From assembly GCA_905250025.1 (NCBI GenBank), contig CAJNOJ010000133.1, forward strand, positions 1-64,000: 64,000 bases of DNA, given 5' to 3'. Below the pieces are notes generated by a model. It did no database searches. It saw only the letters and a program-made list of their open reading frames with translations, and was not told the DNA's origin. The translations under genes and the position numbers were made by a program. Of the stretch, positions 49,293-59,704 are shown one piece after another (within the stretch, counting starts at the first letter, position 1; every line of letters begins with the position of its first letter). The DNA comes from Adineta ricciae (lineage: Eukaryota > Rotifera > Eurotatoria > Adinetida > Adinetidae).

Positions 49293-50192
49293 ATGTTTGT
49301 GATCAAACCTCCTGCATATCTCAATGATAATGTCAATTATCATCGCAAGAAGAAGTTTTTTAAGAGATTTGATAAACGTGTGAATAATAATCAAACTTAC
49401 GATCTTCGCTTGATTATTCTTCGACATGCGGAACGAGTTGATCTAGTCTTAGGTGAAAGCTGGTATGATCATGTTTTCGGTGGTGTACCATCAGCACCAC
49501 CTCAGAGCTATCAACATGCGCTTCTACCACAAGCATTACCGCATCGTATAAATACGTTACTCTATGTATTTGATCCGCCGATAACACGATCTGGTGAACA
49601 GAAATCTTATGCGAAAGGACAAGAATTAGGCAGATATGGCATTAACGTTGACCATTGTTATTCATCACCTGCTTGTCGGAGTGTTCTTACGGCAAGTGCA
49701 GTTTTAGAAGGTATGAATCGACCTTCTGTTCCAATTCGACTCGAACCTTATTTATTCGAACCAATGGCTTGGAATCAGCCATTACAAATGTTAGACACGA
49801 TTTCACCGTTCATGTCCACACGCGACTGGTTACAAGCTGGCTATAACATTGACCGTCATTATCAACGTCTCAATGATTATTTGAATCCCACAGAAAATGA
49901 ATACGACTTTTACAATCGAAGTCAGTACTTTTTTCAATCAATTGAACGGCGTCATGGTGGTGCGGCAGCTGGAGCGGGTCGTGGATTTGGCCGATCACGA
50001 CGTTCGAATGTACTTATTGTTGGTCATGCAGCAACACCACTAGTCTTTCAACATATGGCTTTTCGGCAGCCGTTCAATGCTGAAGCTTTCGGACAGCAAT
50101 GCGGCAACATTGGTTTTCTTCATACACTTGTTCTTGAACGTAATGCAGCAAATCGCACGTGGTTTGTGCGACCTATTATGGCCTCTTCTTGA
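49293..50192 (+). CDS. Histidine phosphatase superfamily protein (UBASH3/Sts-like PGAM domain), copy 1
   Basis: One open exon of 299 residues from ATG 49293 (MFVIKPPAYL); the frame is open back to an acceptor at 49258, so an upstream coding exon is possible. Histidine phosphatase fold: ILRHAERVDLVLGESW (catalytic His and Arg present, but the usual RHG is RHA), FDPPITRSGEQKS, CYSSPACRSVLTA with the second conserved Arg, and the late VLIVGHAATP with the second catalytic His. Arrangement and spacing match the PGAM-like phosphatase domain of UBASH3/Sts proteins and ecdysteroid-phosphate phosphatase; the UBA and SH3 domains of those proteins are absent. Substrate unknown. Adjacent to a second copy on the same strand. 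Confidence 0.85.
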   Translation: MFVIKPPAYLNDNVNYHRKKKFFKRFDKRVNNNQTYDLRLIILRHAERVDLVLGESWYDHVFGGVPSAPPQSYQHALLPQALPHRINTLLYVFDPPITRSGEQKSYAKGQELGRYGINVDHCYSSPACRSVLTASAVLEGMNRPSVPIRLEPYLFEPMAWNQPLQMLDTISPFMSTRDWLQAGYNIDRHYQRLNDYLNPTENEYDFYNRSQYFFQSIERRHGGAAAGAGRGFGRSRRSNVLIVGHAATPLVFQHMAFRQPFNAEAFGQQCGNIGFLHTLVLERNAANRTWFVRPIMASS

Positions 50193-50484
50193 AAAAGAAG
50201 AAGAAACTTGTAGACATTCATATAAAAAAAAAGAAAGAGGGGAATATACTATAAACTATATCTATTGTATCTGACCATGAAATAGTAATAGAGACAACCT
50301 TCGGTCTTATTCAAACCTGTCTGCTTTATCGAAGTCAGAAAAAGAAGAGAAGCCATGCTTGACGTAGATATAGGTGTTTTGATGTGTATGTAGTAATAAA
50401 CGAACGGGAGAAGAACAAGAGCAATCAAGGCGTAAAGCTTTATACAAATATTTGATCTGTTCGAAGAAGAAAACGAAAGTAATA

Positions 50485-51621
50485 ATGACCAAGACAAGCG
50501 ATGATACAGATTCACTTCATATAGAAGAAGATTTGGATACGGCTTTTGGAACAATTAGACGACCTCCGACATGTATGAAATCACCTTCGGCAACAATTCG
50601 AATACCAGTTAGATCAAATGAATGCCTGAATTGTACTGTTCGATCAAAACATAAGTCCAAAACTCTATCGAGAAAAAAACCATTAACACGATATATTTAT
50701 CCAAGGATCCCATCACGTAGTGAATCATTAATACAACAACCAGCAGATTATTATGAACGAGACAGTTACCATCATCATTATCGTCACCATCATCATCATC
50801 ATCATTACTCGCATGAACAACTATTTTCTCAAGGTCAGCCGCCACCATCTGATGGTTGTGATATGCGTTTTTTTATTATACGACATGGTGAACGTGTTGA
50901 TCGTTATTTTGGTTCAAATTGGTTTATGTTAGCTTTTGATCATTTGGGTCAATATCGTCCTTATCATATAAATTATCCACCGGATTTACCAGCACGGCCG
51001 AACAAATATTTTTGGGCACTTGACACGCCATTAACACGTGATGGTTTAAATGCTGCACAAAATGTTGGCCGAGTTCTTGGATTGAATCAATTCGAGCCGT
51101 CTTACGTGTATTCTTCGCCAGCGATGCGATGTATTTTCACGACATATCAGATATTGAAAGGTCTCGGTTTAGAAAACAAACTATCCATACGTATCGAACC
51201 TGGCCTGTTAGAATTAGGTGCCGCACGATTTGGCATGAGTTTTTTTCTCAAGCCAATCGACTGGTATAACTATGGTATTAATGTTGATCTATCTTATCAA
51301 CCGATCATACAAAATATTGACCCATTAGAACGTGAAAGTGCCTATTATCTTCGTTCGAAATTTATCATCCGTCAAATAGAACAAACACATTGTACTGCAT
51401 CGTCACCTTCAACACTGAACATTCTCATTGTTGGTCATGCAACTTCACCTGAAACGTTAACATGGGATTTAGTCGGACGTCAACCTAATGTGTATGACTT
51501 ATTCACTCTATCGTTAAATATTGGCTATTTACAAATGGTCATAACTGAACGACAAAAAAGTTCCAAGTCTTGGTCGTTGACAGAAATGCCATTACAATCA
51601 ACCACACTCAAATGGGTTTGA
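50485..51621 (+). CDS. Histidine phosphatase superfamily protein (UBASH3/Sts-like PGAM domain), copy 2
   Basis: Single exon, 378 residues from ATG 50485 (MTKTSDDTDSLHIEEDLD). Residues 1-130 are basic and Ser-rich with a poly-His stretch near residues 92-107. The phosphatase domain has the canonical FFIIRHGERVDRYFGSNWF, LDTPLTRDGLNAA, YVYSSPAMRCIFTTYQIL, IRIEPGLLEL and ILIVGHATSPE, so both catalytic His and the two Arg are present. It starts 292 bp after copy 1 ends and shares its layout, so it is a tandem paralogue with an added N-terminal region. No signal peptide is seen. Confidence 0.87.
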   Translation: MTKTSDDTDSLHIEEDLDTAFGTIRRPPTCMKSPSATIRIPVRSNECLNCTVRSKHKSKTLSRKKPLTRYIYPRIPSRSESLIQQPADYYERDSYHHHYRHHHHHHHYSHEQLFSQGQPPPSDGCDMRFFIIRHGERVDRYFGSNWFMLAFDHLGQYRPYHINYPPDLPARPNKYFWALDTPLTRDGLNAAQNVGRVLGLNQFEPSYVYSSPAMRCIFTTYQILKGLGLENKLSIRIEPGLLELGAARFGMSFFLKPIDWYNYGINVDLSYQPIIQNIDPLERESAYYLRSKFIIRQIEQTHCTASSPSTLNILIVGHATSPETLTWDLVGRQPNVYDLFTLSLNIGYLQMVITERQKSSKSWSLTEMPLQSTTLKWV

Positions 51622-51911
51622 ATTTCGACAACGATCGAAGGAAATTTAATTAATGAAACTTTTCTTTTTTCATACTCATTTTTTACAGCAACGAAATCAT
51701 TTTTTCTTTCTGTAAAATACAAATTATGCAGAATTAAAACCGGAACTTTAAGAGTACAAATTCTATTCAGCTCTGTTTCGAAACCAATGAATCCGCTTTA
51801 TTTTATACTGTGTGTATCCTTAAAAAAAACACATACACACTTTAAAATTGGATAAAAAAGACAGTTTCAAGGTAAAAATATTTAGCCGAATGCATCTATC
51901 AGTGGAAAGTT

Positions 51912-53375
51912 TTATTGCCAAATACCAGCTGTTTCGTTATGAACATCATTCCAGTAGAATTGCGAAGAACTGGAATATTGTTCTTTTGATGAATTATTAG
52001 TAGTCACGTTGTAAGGTGGATAATATGAATATACTCGGTCAGTAGTAGCTGATTGTCCATAGGTTTGGTGATAATACGGGTAAGATGTCACTGATTGTAG
52101 ATCAGCATGATTTGCTTTGCTGCGTTTAATTGATGTTGGATAAGAAGTCGCAGTCGATGGCTTTTGTTTCGGTTCAGCTAATCCAACGGTAACATTTCGA
52201 CCTTGAACAGAAAGATTGTACTATTTCAAGAGGATGAATGAAGAAGGTTAGTTACCATTGATGATATGACTGCCGAATAACGTTCGGACGATATTAGAAT
52301 CATGAAATGTGACAAAACCGAAAGAACGTGGCGGTTTGGGAATGTAAACATCTTGGATCGAGCCATATTTCGAAAAATATTGTCTCAAATCATCTTCTGT
52401 GGTGTTATCAGTTAGACGTGTAACAAAAATTTTTCGCGCACATTCTGGTTCATGAATGCTTATCTAAAATAATATATATATATAAGATAGGAAATAGAGA
52501 TCAGATATTACTTTTGAATCAGGCAATTTAACGTCTACGTATCTACCATCAATAAAATGTCGTTTATTCATCACAGCTAATTGGGATTCATAATTTTTGT
52601 ACCGGATAAAACCGAAACCTCGTGATTGTCCGTTGCTATCGCGTTTGATCTAGGAAAAGATTTTGTAGAACAGAAGAAAGACAGATTCGTCGAATATATT
52701 TACTTCACAAAGTTCTAATTCTCCAAAGATTTCGAAACATTTCCGAACATCAGCTTCTACACTTTGATAACTTATTCCCAAAACAATCAAATCCACACAA
52801 CGACGACTTGCATCACGATCTTGTTCATTTATATCTGATCTGTTTTCAAGTTTCTGTGTTTTATATTGTCCTGCGTATGTAGTCGTACTATCATCTTGTT
52901 CATCAAAACCTTTTCTTTTAACATCTACTGAATTAGCTAATTGAAGAAAAGTCGATAACTCTGCTACACTCGAAAATTCAACACTCACGCTTTGAATAAA
53001 CAGCGACATAAACTGTATCTAAATCCCACACACCATCTGGATGATAAAGTTTGCCGTCTACTACACGCACGCTGAGACAGAGAGAAAAATAACGATTTAG
53101 TTTGTAAAAGAAAACCTTGGATTGAATGAGCGCAAAATGAGGAGGTATGAAAACCACCACACGTGTCACTCCGCATACATTGAATTGAAAACAACAAACA
53201 CATTCACTCACCCTCTCCACACACTCGTCTCAGAATGGCGATATTTCAATGCACTCACACCATGAAATTGAGCGGCAAGTGTACTCAACGAAACTGATCC
53301 ATCAGCATCTCCATCGATTGGAATTTCAATACTATCTTCATAGTGTTTAGGATCGTCAGTTACGCGTATGAACAT
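51912..53375 (-). CDS. TARDBP: TDP-43 (TARDBP) homologue
   Basis: Six exons: 53212-53375, 52989-53071, 52704-52936, 52512-52649, 52256-52463 and 51912-52201, 371 residues. N-terminal oligomerisation domain: MFIRVTDD, EIPIDGD, SVSLSTLAAQF, LKYRH, VRVVDGKLYHPDG, VYVAVYSK, followed by a KRKGFDE nuclear signal matching human KRKMDE. RRM1: DLIVLGISYQSVEADVRKCF, RNP1 SRGFGFIRY, KRHFIDGRYVDVKLPDSK. RRM2: RKIFVTRLTDNTTEDDLRQYF, DVYIPKPPRSFGFVTF. The C-terminus is Tyr/Ser/Asn/Gln-rich (SYPYYHQTYGQ, YSYYPPYNVTTNN) and lacks the long Gly-rich stretch of vertebrate TDP-43. TTTATT at 51797-51802 is the polyadenylation signal. It binds UG-rich RNA and regulates splicing in other animals. Confidence 0.95.
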
Positions 53376-54161
53376 TGTTAGATTGCCAAAAAGAAAGTCT
53401 AGTTATTGAACTCGTGCTTTACGGTACACGATAGTAATATAATACCAACAAAAAATAAAATTGTTACGCTCGTTTTGAGTAATTACGCAAGCATAAAAAG
53501 CAAGAAAGACGAAGGAAGAATGAATCTTTTCTAATCGATGAGTAGACGACTCAATACTCAACCTATTCAAAAGAGGTCTCTATCAGTCATAGTCGAAAAT
53601 ATTGGCTCTTCTGTCGTACCATTTTTCGTTTACTATATAGATGTCTGTTCAGAACAATTCATATATGAGTCATAGTGGGAGACATATGTAATTCTTGATG
53701 ATTAGAATATTTTCTTGCCCTTTGTTTACTTTAGATTGCGAATAATAAATACAATAACTCTCCCTCTCTTTCATAAGCAGTAACGACGCGAACGCGAAAA
53801 CATCGTTTTTTCTTCTTCCTACTGTTAACAGTAAAGAGGTCAAATCTACCGGATGAAGCAGCTTTTTTTGCAGAATATTTCATCAGATGTAGGAAAAATT
53901 CAGATGAGAGAATGGAAGCGAATTATGGTTCATTCAATTTTACTCATACTTCACAAAAGCTGTTCGATGTGTTTCTGATATACTCTTCGAAGCACAGGTC
54001 AGTTAAATATATTTTGCTTCCTTTTTTTATGCACTCCACTGTACAAAATACGAAATCATGCATGGAGTCTTCTATTCTAGTTCGACCTGATATTCATTTT
54101 TTGGCTTTTGTCATCATTCAAATGTTTCTTTCAGATCATAATTTTATCTGCGTTTACAAAG
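53376..54161. other. Divergent intergenic region
   Basis: About 790 bp between TDP-43 (minus) and the B-box gene (plus). AT-rich; TTTCAG ending at 54134 may be the acceptor of a leader intron. A short plus-strand open frame at 53912-54193 overlaps the B-box start in another frame and is not supported. Confidence 0.5.
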
Positions 54162-54770
54162 ATGGCAACCACAAACAAATGCTCTTTCTGTAAGAAAGAA
54201 TCAGGGCCAATGTTTTGCACAGGCTGTGAAAACTATTTCTGTTGGAAAGATTTCAAAATACATCGAGAACAAATGTTTGCTGAAATCGATCAAATTATCG
54301 AGGAACGAAATTGTTTACAAGAACAAATCAGTGCTATGGGACAACAAAGAACTCCGAGTCCTCTAATCAAGCAAATTGAACAGTGGCGTGACAGCACTGT
54401 CGAGAAAGTAAGACAAGTCGCTGCTGATGCTTGTCAACAGGTTAACCATTTGTTAAACTTGGAAAAAACGAAACTGGGTGGTGAATTCAAAGACTTTTCG
54501 AGAGAATTAGCTCATCTGAAAGAAAGTGAAAATTTCGCTGAAAAGGATTTAGCACGGTTAAATCAAAAGATAGCGGATTTCAAAAAAGCGCTCAGACAAG
54601 CAACCGAATCACCTTCGATCGTACTTCAAATCGAGCGGAGCAATGGCATTGATTGGCAGAGTCTTATCTATGTAGAAGGTATGTTAATTAGTATCTCTTT
54701 TGAAATAGATAAACTTTGTGAACAGGCTATATATTTAAAATCTCGATATTCAAAAGATATCCTTCCATGA
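54162..54770 (+). CDS. Short B-box zinc finger and coiled-coil (TRIM-like) protein
   Basis: 202 residues from ATG 54162. Residues 5-36 carry a B-box-like zinc finger (CSFCKKESGPMFCTGCENYF with CWKDFKIH following); residues 45-165 form a coiled coil (FAEIDQIIEERNCLQEQIS, LARLNQKIADFKKALRQ). A donor-like GTATGT at 54680 would allow an intron of 47 bp ending AG at 54727 and another C-terminus of about 25 residues; both forms are short. Related proteins often continue into NHL or other repeats, absent here: the next 3.5 kb is satellite DNA. Could be a truncated copy. Confidence 0.6.
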   Translation: MATTNKCSFCKKESGPMFCTGCENYFCWKDFKIHREQMFAEIDQIIEERNCLQEQISAMGQQRTPSPLIKQIEQWRDSTVEKVRQVAADACQQVNHLLNLEKTKLGGEFKDFSRELAHLKESENFAEKDLARLNQKIADFKKALRQATESPSIVLQIERSNGIDWQSLIYVEGMLISISFEIDKLCEQAIYLKSRYSKDILP

Positions 54771-56046
54771 GCATACATTTTCGACTGAGAAAGCGATGTT
54801 GAAATACACAAGGAACATATTTTGAGGCCCTTTCGATTATAATTGGTTCTAAAATATCAATCAGATACCTTATAGCTATGTATTTCATCGCATATTTACT
54901 TCGCTATATCAGACAAAATGATAATAATTCAACTATATCCATGAATACAACGAGGCTTTTGCATGCACTAAATGATTCTAAATCAGTAACAAAATTCAAT
55001 CTCTTTTGATTGCTAAAGTGGTATCCCCAAAAGTTCCTGTGTAGGTTTCTTCAAAGTTCCACTCTCACTGAGAATCTAGAGTAGCTAAATTTAGAACCCG
55101 GTTTTCATATTCCAAATTAAAACATTGATTTCGGTTGTAATTTAGATATCTCAACAAAACTGGATTGTATGGTTAATCGTTTGTTATCTAATGCTCCTTG
55201 TTGAAAAAATGAAAAGCGTTAACAACAATTCATTCACGAATATGTGGACAAAACTATGGAGGCCGAGCTTCCAACAACTGTGAAAATCGTCCATTTTATA
55301 CGATCTCTTTCGCTTCGTCAAATTGCATTCCCCACTATATTGTGCACAAGCAATCATGGAATAAGGCTTTGATCGACGTCGCTAAAACAGTCCCTCTTAC
55401 ATCCACAACCATCATGTTATCTATTGAGCTAATACTTACATGCAAATGAGCAAAATACCTGAATAGAAGTTAATGTCACGCGTTCATCTATCACATAATC
55501 GTTAGGATATCATATCATCTCAAATAATGCGCTGAAAGCCATCGAATTCAATGGATCAACATTTGCAAAAATTCACATTCACTGTTTACGTGTTGACTAA
55601 ATATGCCTCCACTTTCCAACTAATTTTTCGAATACTACTTTCGTGAGGAACAAACCTATTCTGATGCGTATTCTTTTACTTTATTCGTTACGATCATCTT
55701 GTATATTCCAGCCCTTACAACGTACTAATTCTTATACCTGAACAAAACTGTAACAAGACTTATGTTCATACATCAAAAACATAATACCGACTAGTCATCA
55801 GCACTGCGTCACCAACCTCGAGTAGCACAATATACTTAAACATCTGTATTCGAAAGAAATCATTTCAAAACCTAGTAGTTCACCAAACTCCACTCCCGCA
55901 CCATCTTGCAATCATCCTGTCACCAAAATGCAAATGAACTTTTTCTTGGTACTGTTCACTTTTGACCAGGGCGCAAACTTCAAACTCAATGTCCCCACAC
56001 CGCTCAAATTAAACGAAATAATGACACCCCATCCTTCTCTTTGAAC
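54771..56046. repeat. Degenerate flank of the 94-bp satellite
   Basis: Non-coding. From roughly 55500 on, traces of the satellite consensus recur at the 94-bp spacing (for example a diverged TGTTC at 55953), fading to the left. The transition from B-box gene to satellite is gradual and no element ends are visible. Confidence 0.5.
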
Positions 56047-57483
56047 ATGTTCCCACCCGATGGCACTTTGCCCTGTCTGAAGCACCGCTCACCCTCACAT
56101 CAACGTACCAGAAAATAATTCGACACAACTTTCCTCAGAAATGTTCAGTTATGATGGAATCGTGGCTAACCTCACGCGCTATAGAGACTCACATCATCAG
56201 GCTCTGCAATACTAGAACACCACTTTTCTGAGAAATGTTCAGTTATGATGGCATTATGGCTACTCTCACCCGCTATTCAGACTCACATCGTCCGGCTCTG
56301 CAATGCTAGAACACAACTTTTCTGAGAAATGTTCGCGTATGATGGAATTGTGGCTACTCTCACGCATCATTCAGACTCACATCACCCTGCTCTATAATAG
56401 TTGAACACAACTTTGATGAGAAATGTTCGCGGCTGACGGCATTCCGGCTAGTCTCAGTCGCCAGTCACACTCACACCATCACCCGCAGTACTACTTGAAC
56501 ACAACTATATTCAGAAATGTTCAGTTATGATGGAATCGTGGCGAACCTCACGCGCTATTCAGACTCACATCATCCGGCTCTGCAATACTAGAACACAACA
56601 TTGATGAGAAATGTTCGCGTATGATGGAATTGTGGCTACTCTCACGCATCATTCAAACTCACACCACCCTGCTCTGTAATACTAGAACACGACTTTTTTG
56701 AGAAATGTTCGCGTATGATGGAATCGTGGCTACTCTCACGCATCATTCAAACTCACACCACCCTGGTCTTTAATAGTTGAACACAACTTTTCTGAGAAAT
56801 GTTCGCGGCTGACGGCATTCCGGCTAGTCTCAGTCGCCAGTCACACTCACACCATCAGCCGCAGTACTACTTGAACACAACTATATTCAGAAATGTTCAG
56901 TTATGATGGAATCGTGGCTACTCTCACGCATCATTCAGACTCACATCATCCGGCTCTGCAATACTAGAACACCACTTTTTTGAGAAATGTTCAGTTATGA
57001 TGGCATTATGGCTACTCTCACCCGCTATTCAGACTCACATCATCCGGCTCTGCAATGCTAGAACACAACTTTTCTGAGAAATGTTCGCGTATGATGGAAT
57101 TGTGGCTACTCTCACGCATCATTCAGACTCACATCACCCTGCTCTATAATAGTTGAACACAACTTTGATGAGAAATGTTCGCGGCTGACGGCATTCCGGC
57201 TAGTCTCAGTCGCCAGTCACACTCACACCATCACCCGCAGTACTACTTGAACACAACTATATTCAGAAATGTTCAGTTATGATGGAATCGTGGCGAACCT
57301 CACGCGCTATTCAGACTCACATCATCCGGCTCTGCAATACTAGAACACAACATTGATGAGAAATGTTCGCGTATGATGGAATTGTGGCTACTCTCACGCA
57401 TCATTCAAACTCACACCACCCTGCTCTGTAATACTTGAACACCACTTTCGTCAGAAATCTTCGTTTCTGATGGAATTGTGGCT
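56047..57483 (+). repeat. 94-bp tandem satellite with 752-bp (8-unit) higher-order repeat
   Basis: The anchor ATGTTC recurs every 94 bp exactly at 56047, 56141, 56235, 56329, 56423, 56517, 56611, 56705, 56799, 56893, 56987, 57081, 57175, 57269 and 57363, with a degraded copy at 57457. Neighbours differ, but units eight apart are nearly identical: 56235/56987, 56329/57081, 56423/57175, 56517/57269 and 56611/57363. Units with the GGCTGACGGCATTCCGG variant also recur four apart (56423, 56799, 57175). That is a true higher-order repeat. Confidence 0.95.
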
Positions 57484-58012
57484 GGGTCGCAATCACTTTG
57501 CCGACAATCATTTCATCGACAATCACTTTGCCGACGCCGTTTTGCCGACGATCATTTTGCCGACAGGTACGTTTTGCCGACAGATACACTTTGCCGACAA
57601 ACACATTTTAATCTGAACTTGTGTGGTCAACATTACTTTGACGATCAGAATTCAGATGAGAGTGCAAAGTAAGTCTAGATGAGGGTGTAGGGGAAAGTCT
57701 AGATGAGGGTGTAAGGGAAGGTCTAGATGAGGGTGTAGAGGAAGGTCTAGATGAGGGTGTAGGAGAAGAATTAAGGAAGAATATTGTAGCTATGGTAGAA
57801 ATATGGTTAAAAGTGAATGTTGCATCGGATATTCTCGGGATTTCGTTTTAAATGGAATTTTATGTTTTGAAATTTTTGGCAAAAAGATCTGTCGGCAAAG
57901 TGGTTGTCGGTAAAATGATTGTCGGCAAAGTGTACCTGTCGGCAAAAACGGCGTCGGCAAAGTGATTGTCGGTAAAATGATTGTCGGCAAAGTGTACTGG
58001 ACCCTTGTGGCT
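57476..58012. mobile_element. 521-bp MITE-like element with terminal inverted repeats and 8-bp target duplication
   Basis: The element is 57484-58004. It is flanked by direct repeats TTGTGGCT at 57476-57483 and 58005-58012, both belonging to the interrupted satellite unit, so it is an insertion with an 8-bp target duplication. Ends are inverted repeats of about 70 bp or more: both begin GGGTC and share CACTTTGCCGACAATCATTT from about position 11. The 9-bp motif TTTGCCGAC (and close variants) recurs about six times in each end, about 16-20 bp apart, as subterminal repeats of the sort bound by transposases. The middle has four 24-bp tandem units. There is no transposase, so it is non-autonomous. 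The 8-bp duplication fits hAT- or P-like elements; the superfamily is uncertain. Confidence 0.9.
57673..57768 (+). repeat. Four 24-bp tandem repeats inside the mobile element
   Basis: Units starting GTCTAGATGAGGGTGTA lie at 57673, 57697, 57721 and 57745, differing only in the last few bases. They sit between the two inverted repeats. Confidence 0.95.
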
Positions 58013-58410
58013 AGTTTCACGCGTCATTCATACTGACACCATTGTCCTGTGTAATACTTGAGGACCACTTTAATCGGAAATGTTCGCGCATGATATCATT
58101 GTGGCGAGTCTCACGCGCCATTCACAGACAAAGCACCTTGCTCTGCCATACTGGAACACAACTTTAGTCAGAAAAAGTAGGGTACGATGGAATTTGTGTA
58201 GTCTCACACGCGATTCATACTCACCCCATCGTCCTCTTTACTACTTGAACACAACTTTGATAATCAGTAATGTTCGCATATGATGGTATTCTAGTTAGTC
58301 TGACGCACGATTGGCGCTCAGATGACCCTGCTCTGCTGTAGTAGAATATTGTTTTTATATGATATGTTCGTATATGATGCTGTTATGCGTTTTGTCATTT
58401 CGTATTGATA
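58005..58410 (+). repeat. Diverged continuation of the 94-bp satellite
   Basis: Anchors at 58079, about 58173, 58270 and 58364 keep a spacing of 94-97 bp, but with many substitutions. This is the same array continued after the inserted element and decaying towards its edge. Confidence 0.8.
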
Positions 58411-59704
58411 CTGAGAGCATTGTGCTGTATAGTGCGTGGAGATGGTTTTTCTTAGAGTGAGAAATGCTGGCATATTGAGATTTTTTTGGCGAATAAATGT
58501 GATTGAAATAGACATTTTGTATGACGGATATATATGAGGTGAGTTTCTCGGATTTCCAAAAATGAATTTGGAATGGTGAAGGCTGTGATATGACTGTTGC
58601 GATTCCATTGTTATCGGGCTTTTCATCAGCCGGATAAAGGGAGAGTGATATACGTAGGATTATGTTTGCATATTTGAAAAATTCCTGTGTAGAAAGCAGT
58701 ATATCGATGGTTAGCGTACAGATTGCACGGATGATTACTTACAGTCAAGTACGGCTGGGCCTCGGACCACAGGTGGTTGAAGAGAATGTAGAAGTGGCTT
58801 TGAAAGTGATGCTGTATTGATATGAAATTATGTGTTTAGTGGCGATTGAATGGTAAGGCGGATATGAATATGAAGTATCTTTAGGATGGTCTTAAAAGTG
58901 GTTGGAGAGGAAACATTTTAGTAAAATGTGTGGTTGAAAGTGTATGAAGTCCTCAGTGATTTTCATGCGTTATATCTACGCAGGATGCTTCGCCATTGAG
59001 AAGGCGGAATACTAGTGAGGGTGAAACAGGGAAACTCTAACGTGCCAAATAGAAAAAAATATTGTCATGAAACCTAATCGGTAAGTTGTGATGCGGTTTT
59101 CACTATGTGAGAGTTATGCTACAAGAAATAACTGAGAGAAGGATCTAGAAAAATACTGATCAACTTGCTATGTTTACTTAATAATTTACATATTTTATGA
59201 TATTCTCAGCGAGACGAAAGTCAATCTTCATTTTTCGATGACGTGATATATAAAACAGAATGTTTCAAAAAAGGCATCTGATTAAAGGAGTATAAAAACG
59301 TATGCAGGGGATGCATATGGTCACCACAGACGCTGGCAAATTGCTCACCTTATAATCACATTTTCGGGGGTATAATATTCTATGAGAGCATCGTTCGTTC
59401 ATAAGAAAAAGTATCCACATAAGTTCTTTGCTTAAAAATGTATACAACACAAGCTATACTGCAGCGACTGAATCATGTCAACAGTACATATACTACCAAT
59501 CAGTTTCCGAGAGTTGCATCAAGGTGATTTGAGACATTCATACTGAGTCCGCATCAGTAGATACCCATAAATACACTAACTTATTAACGATTGCTGTATC
59601 TTGGAATAGTTATGCGAAGAAAACTAACATTTTCTTCAATAGAAAATCGAACAACTGAAAACATTCATGCATAACACCACATTTAACAAATCAAAACAAA
59701 AGTA
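58411..59704. other. Intergenic region
   Basis: AT-rich sequence without recognisable coding or repeat structure; short open frames on both strands have no motifs. It separates the decaying satellite from the ZNF593 homologue. Confidence 0.5.

Noticed and set aside
53912-54193. 93-codon plus-strand frame before the B-box gene
   Set aside because: Overlaps the B-box start in another frame and shows no domain; the zinc-finger frame is clearly the coding one.
56047-57483. Possible CRISPR array because of regular spacing
   Set aside because: Whole 94-bp units are homologous; there are no unique spacers, and the sequence is eukaryotic.
57401-58020. Open frames on both strands with repeated Val-Gly-Lys or Cys-Arg-Gln patterns
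   Set aside because: They are translations of the TTTGCCGAC repeats in the transposon ends, not genes.
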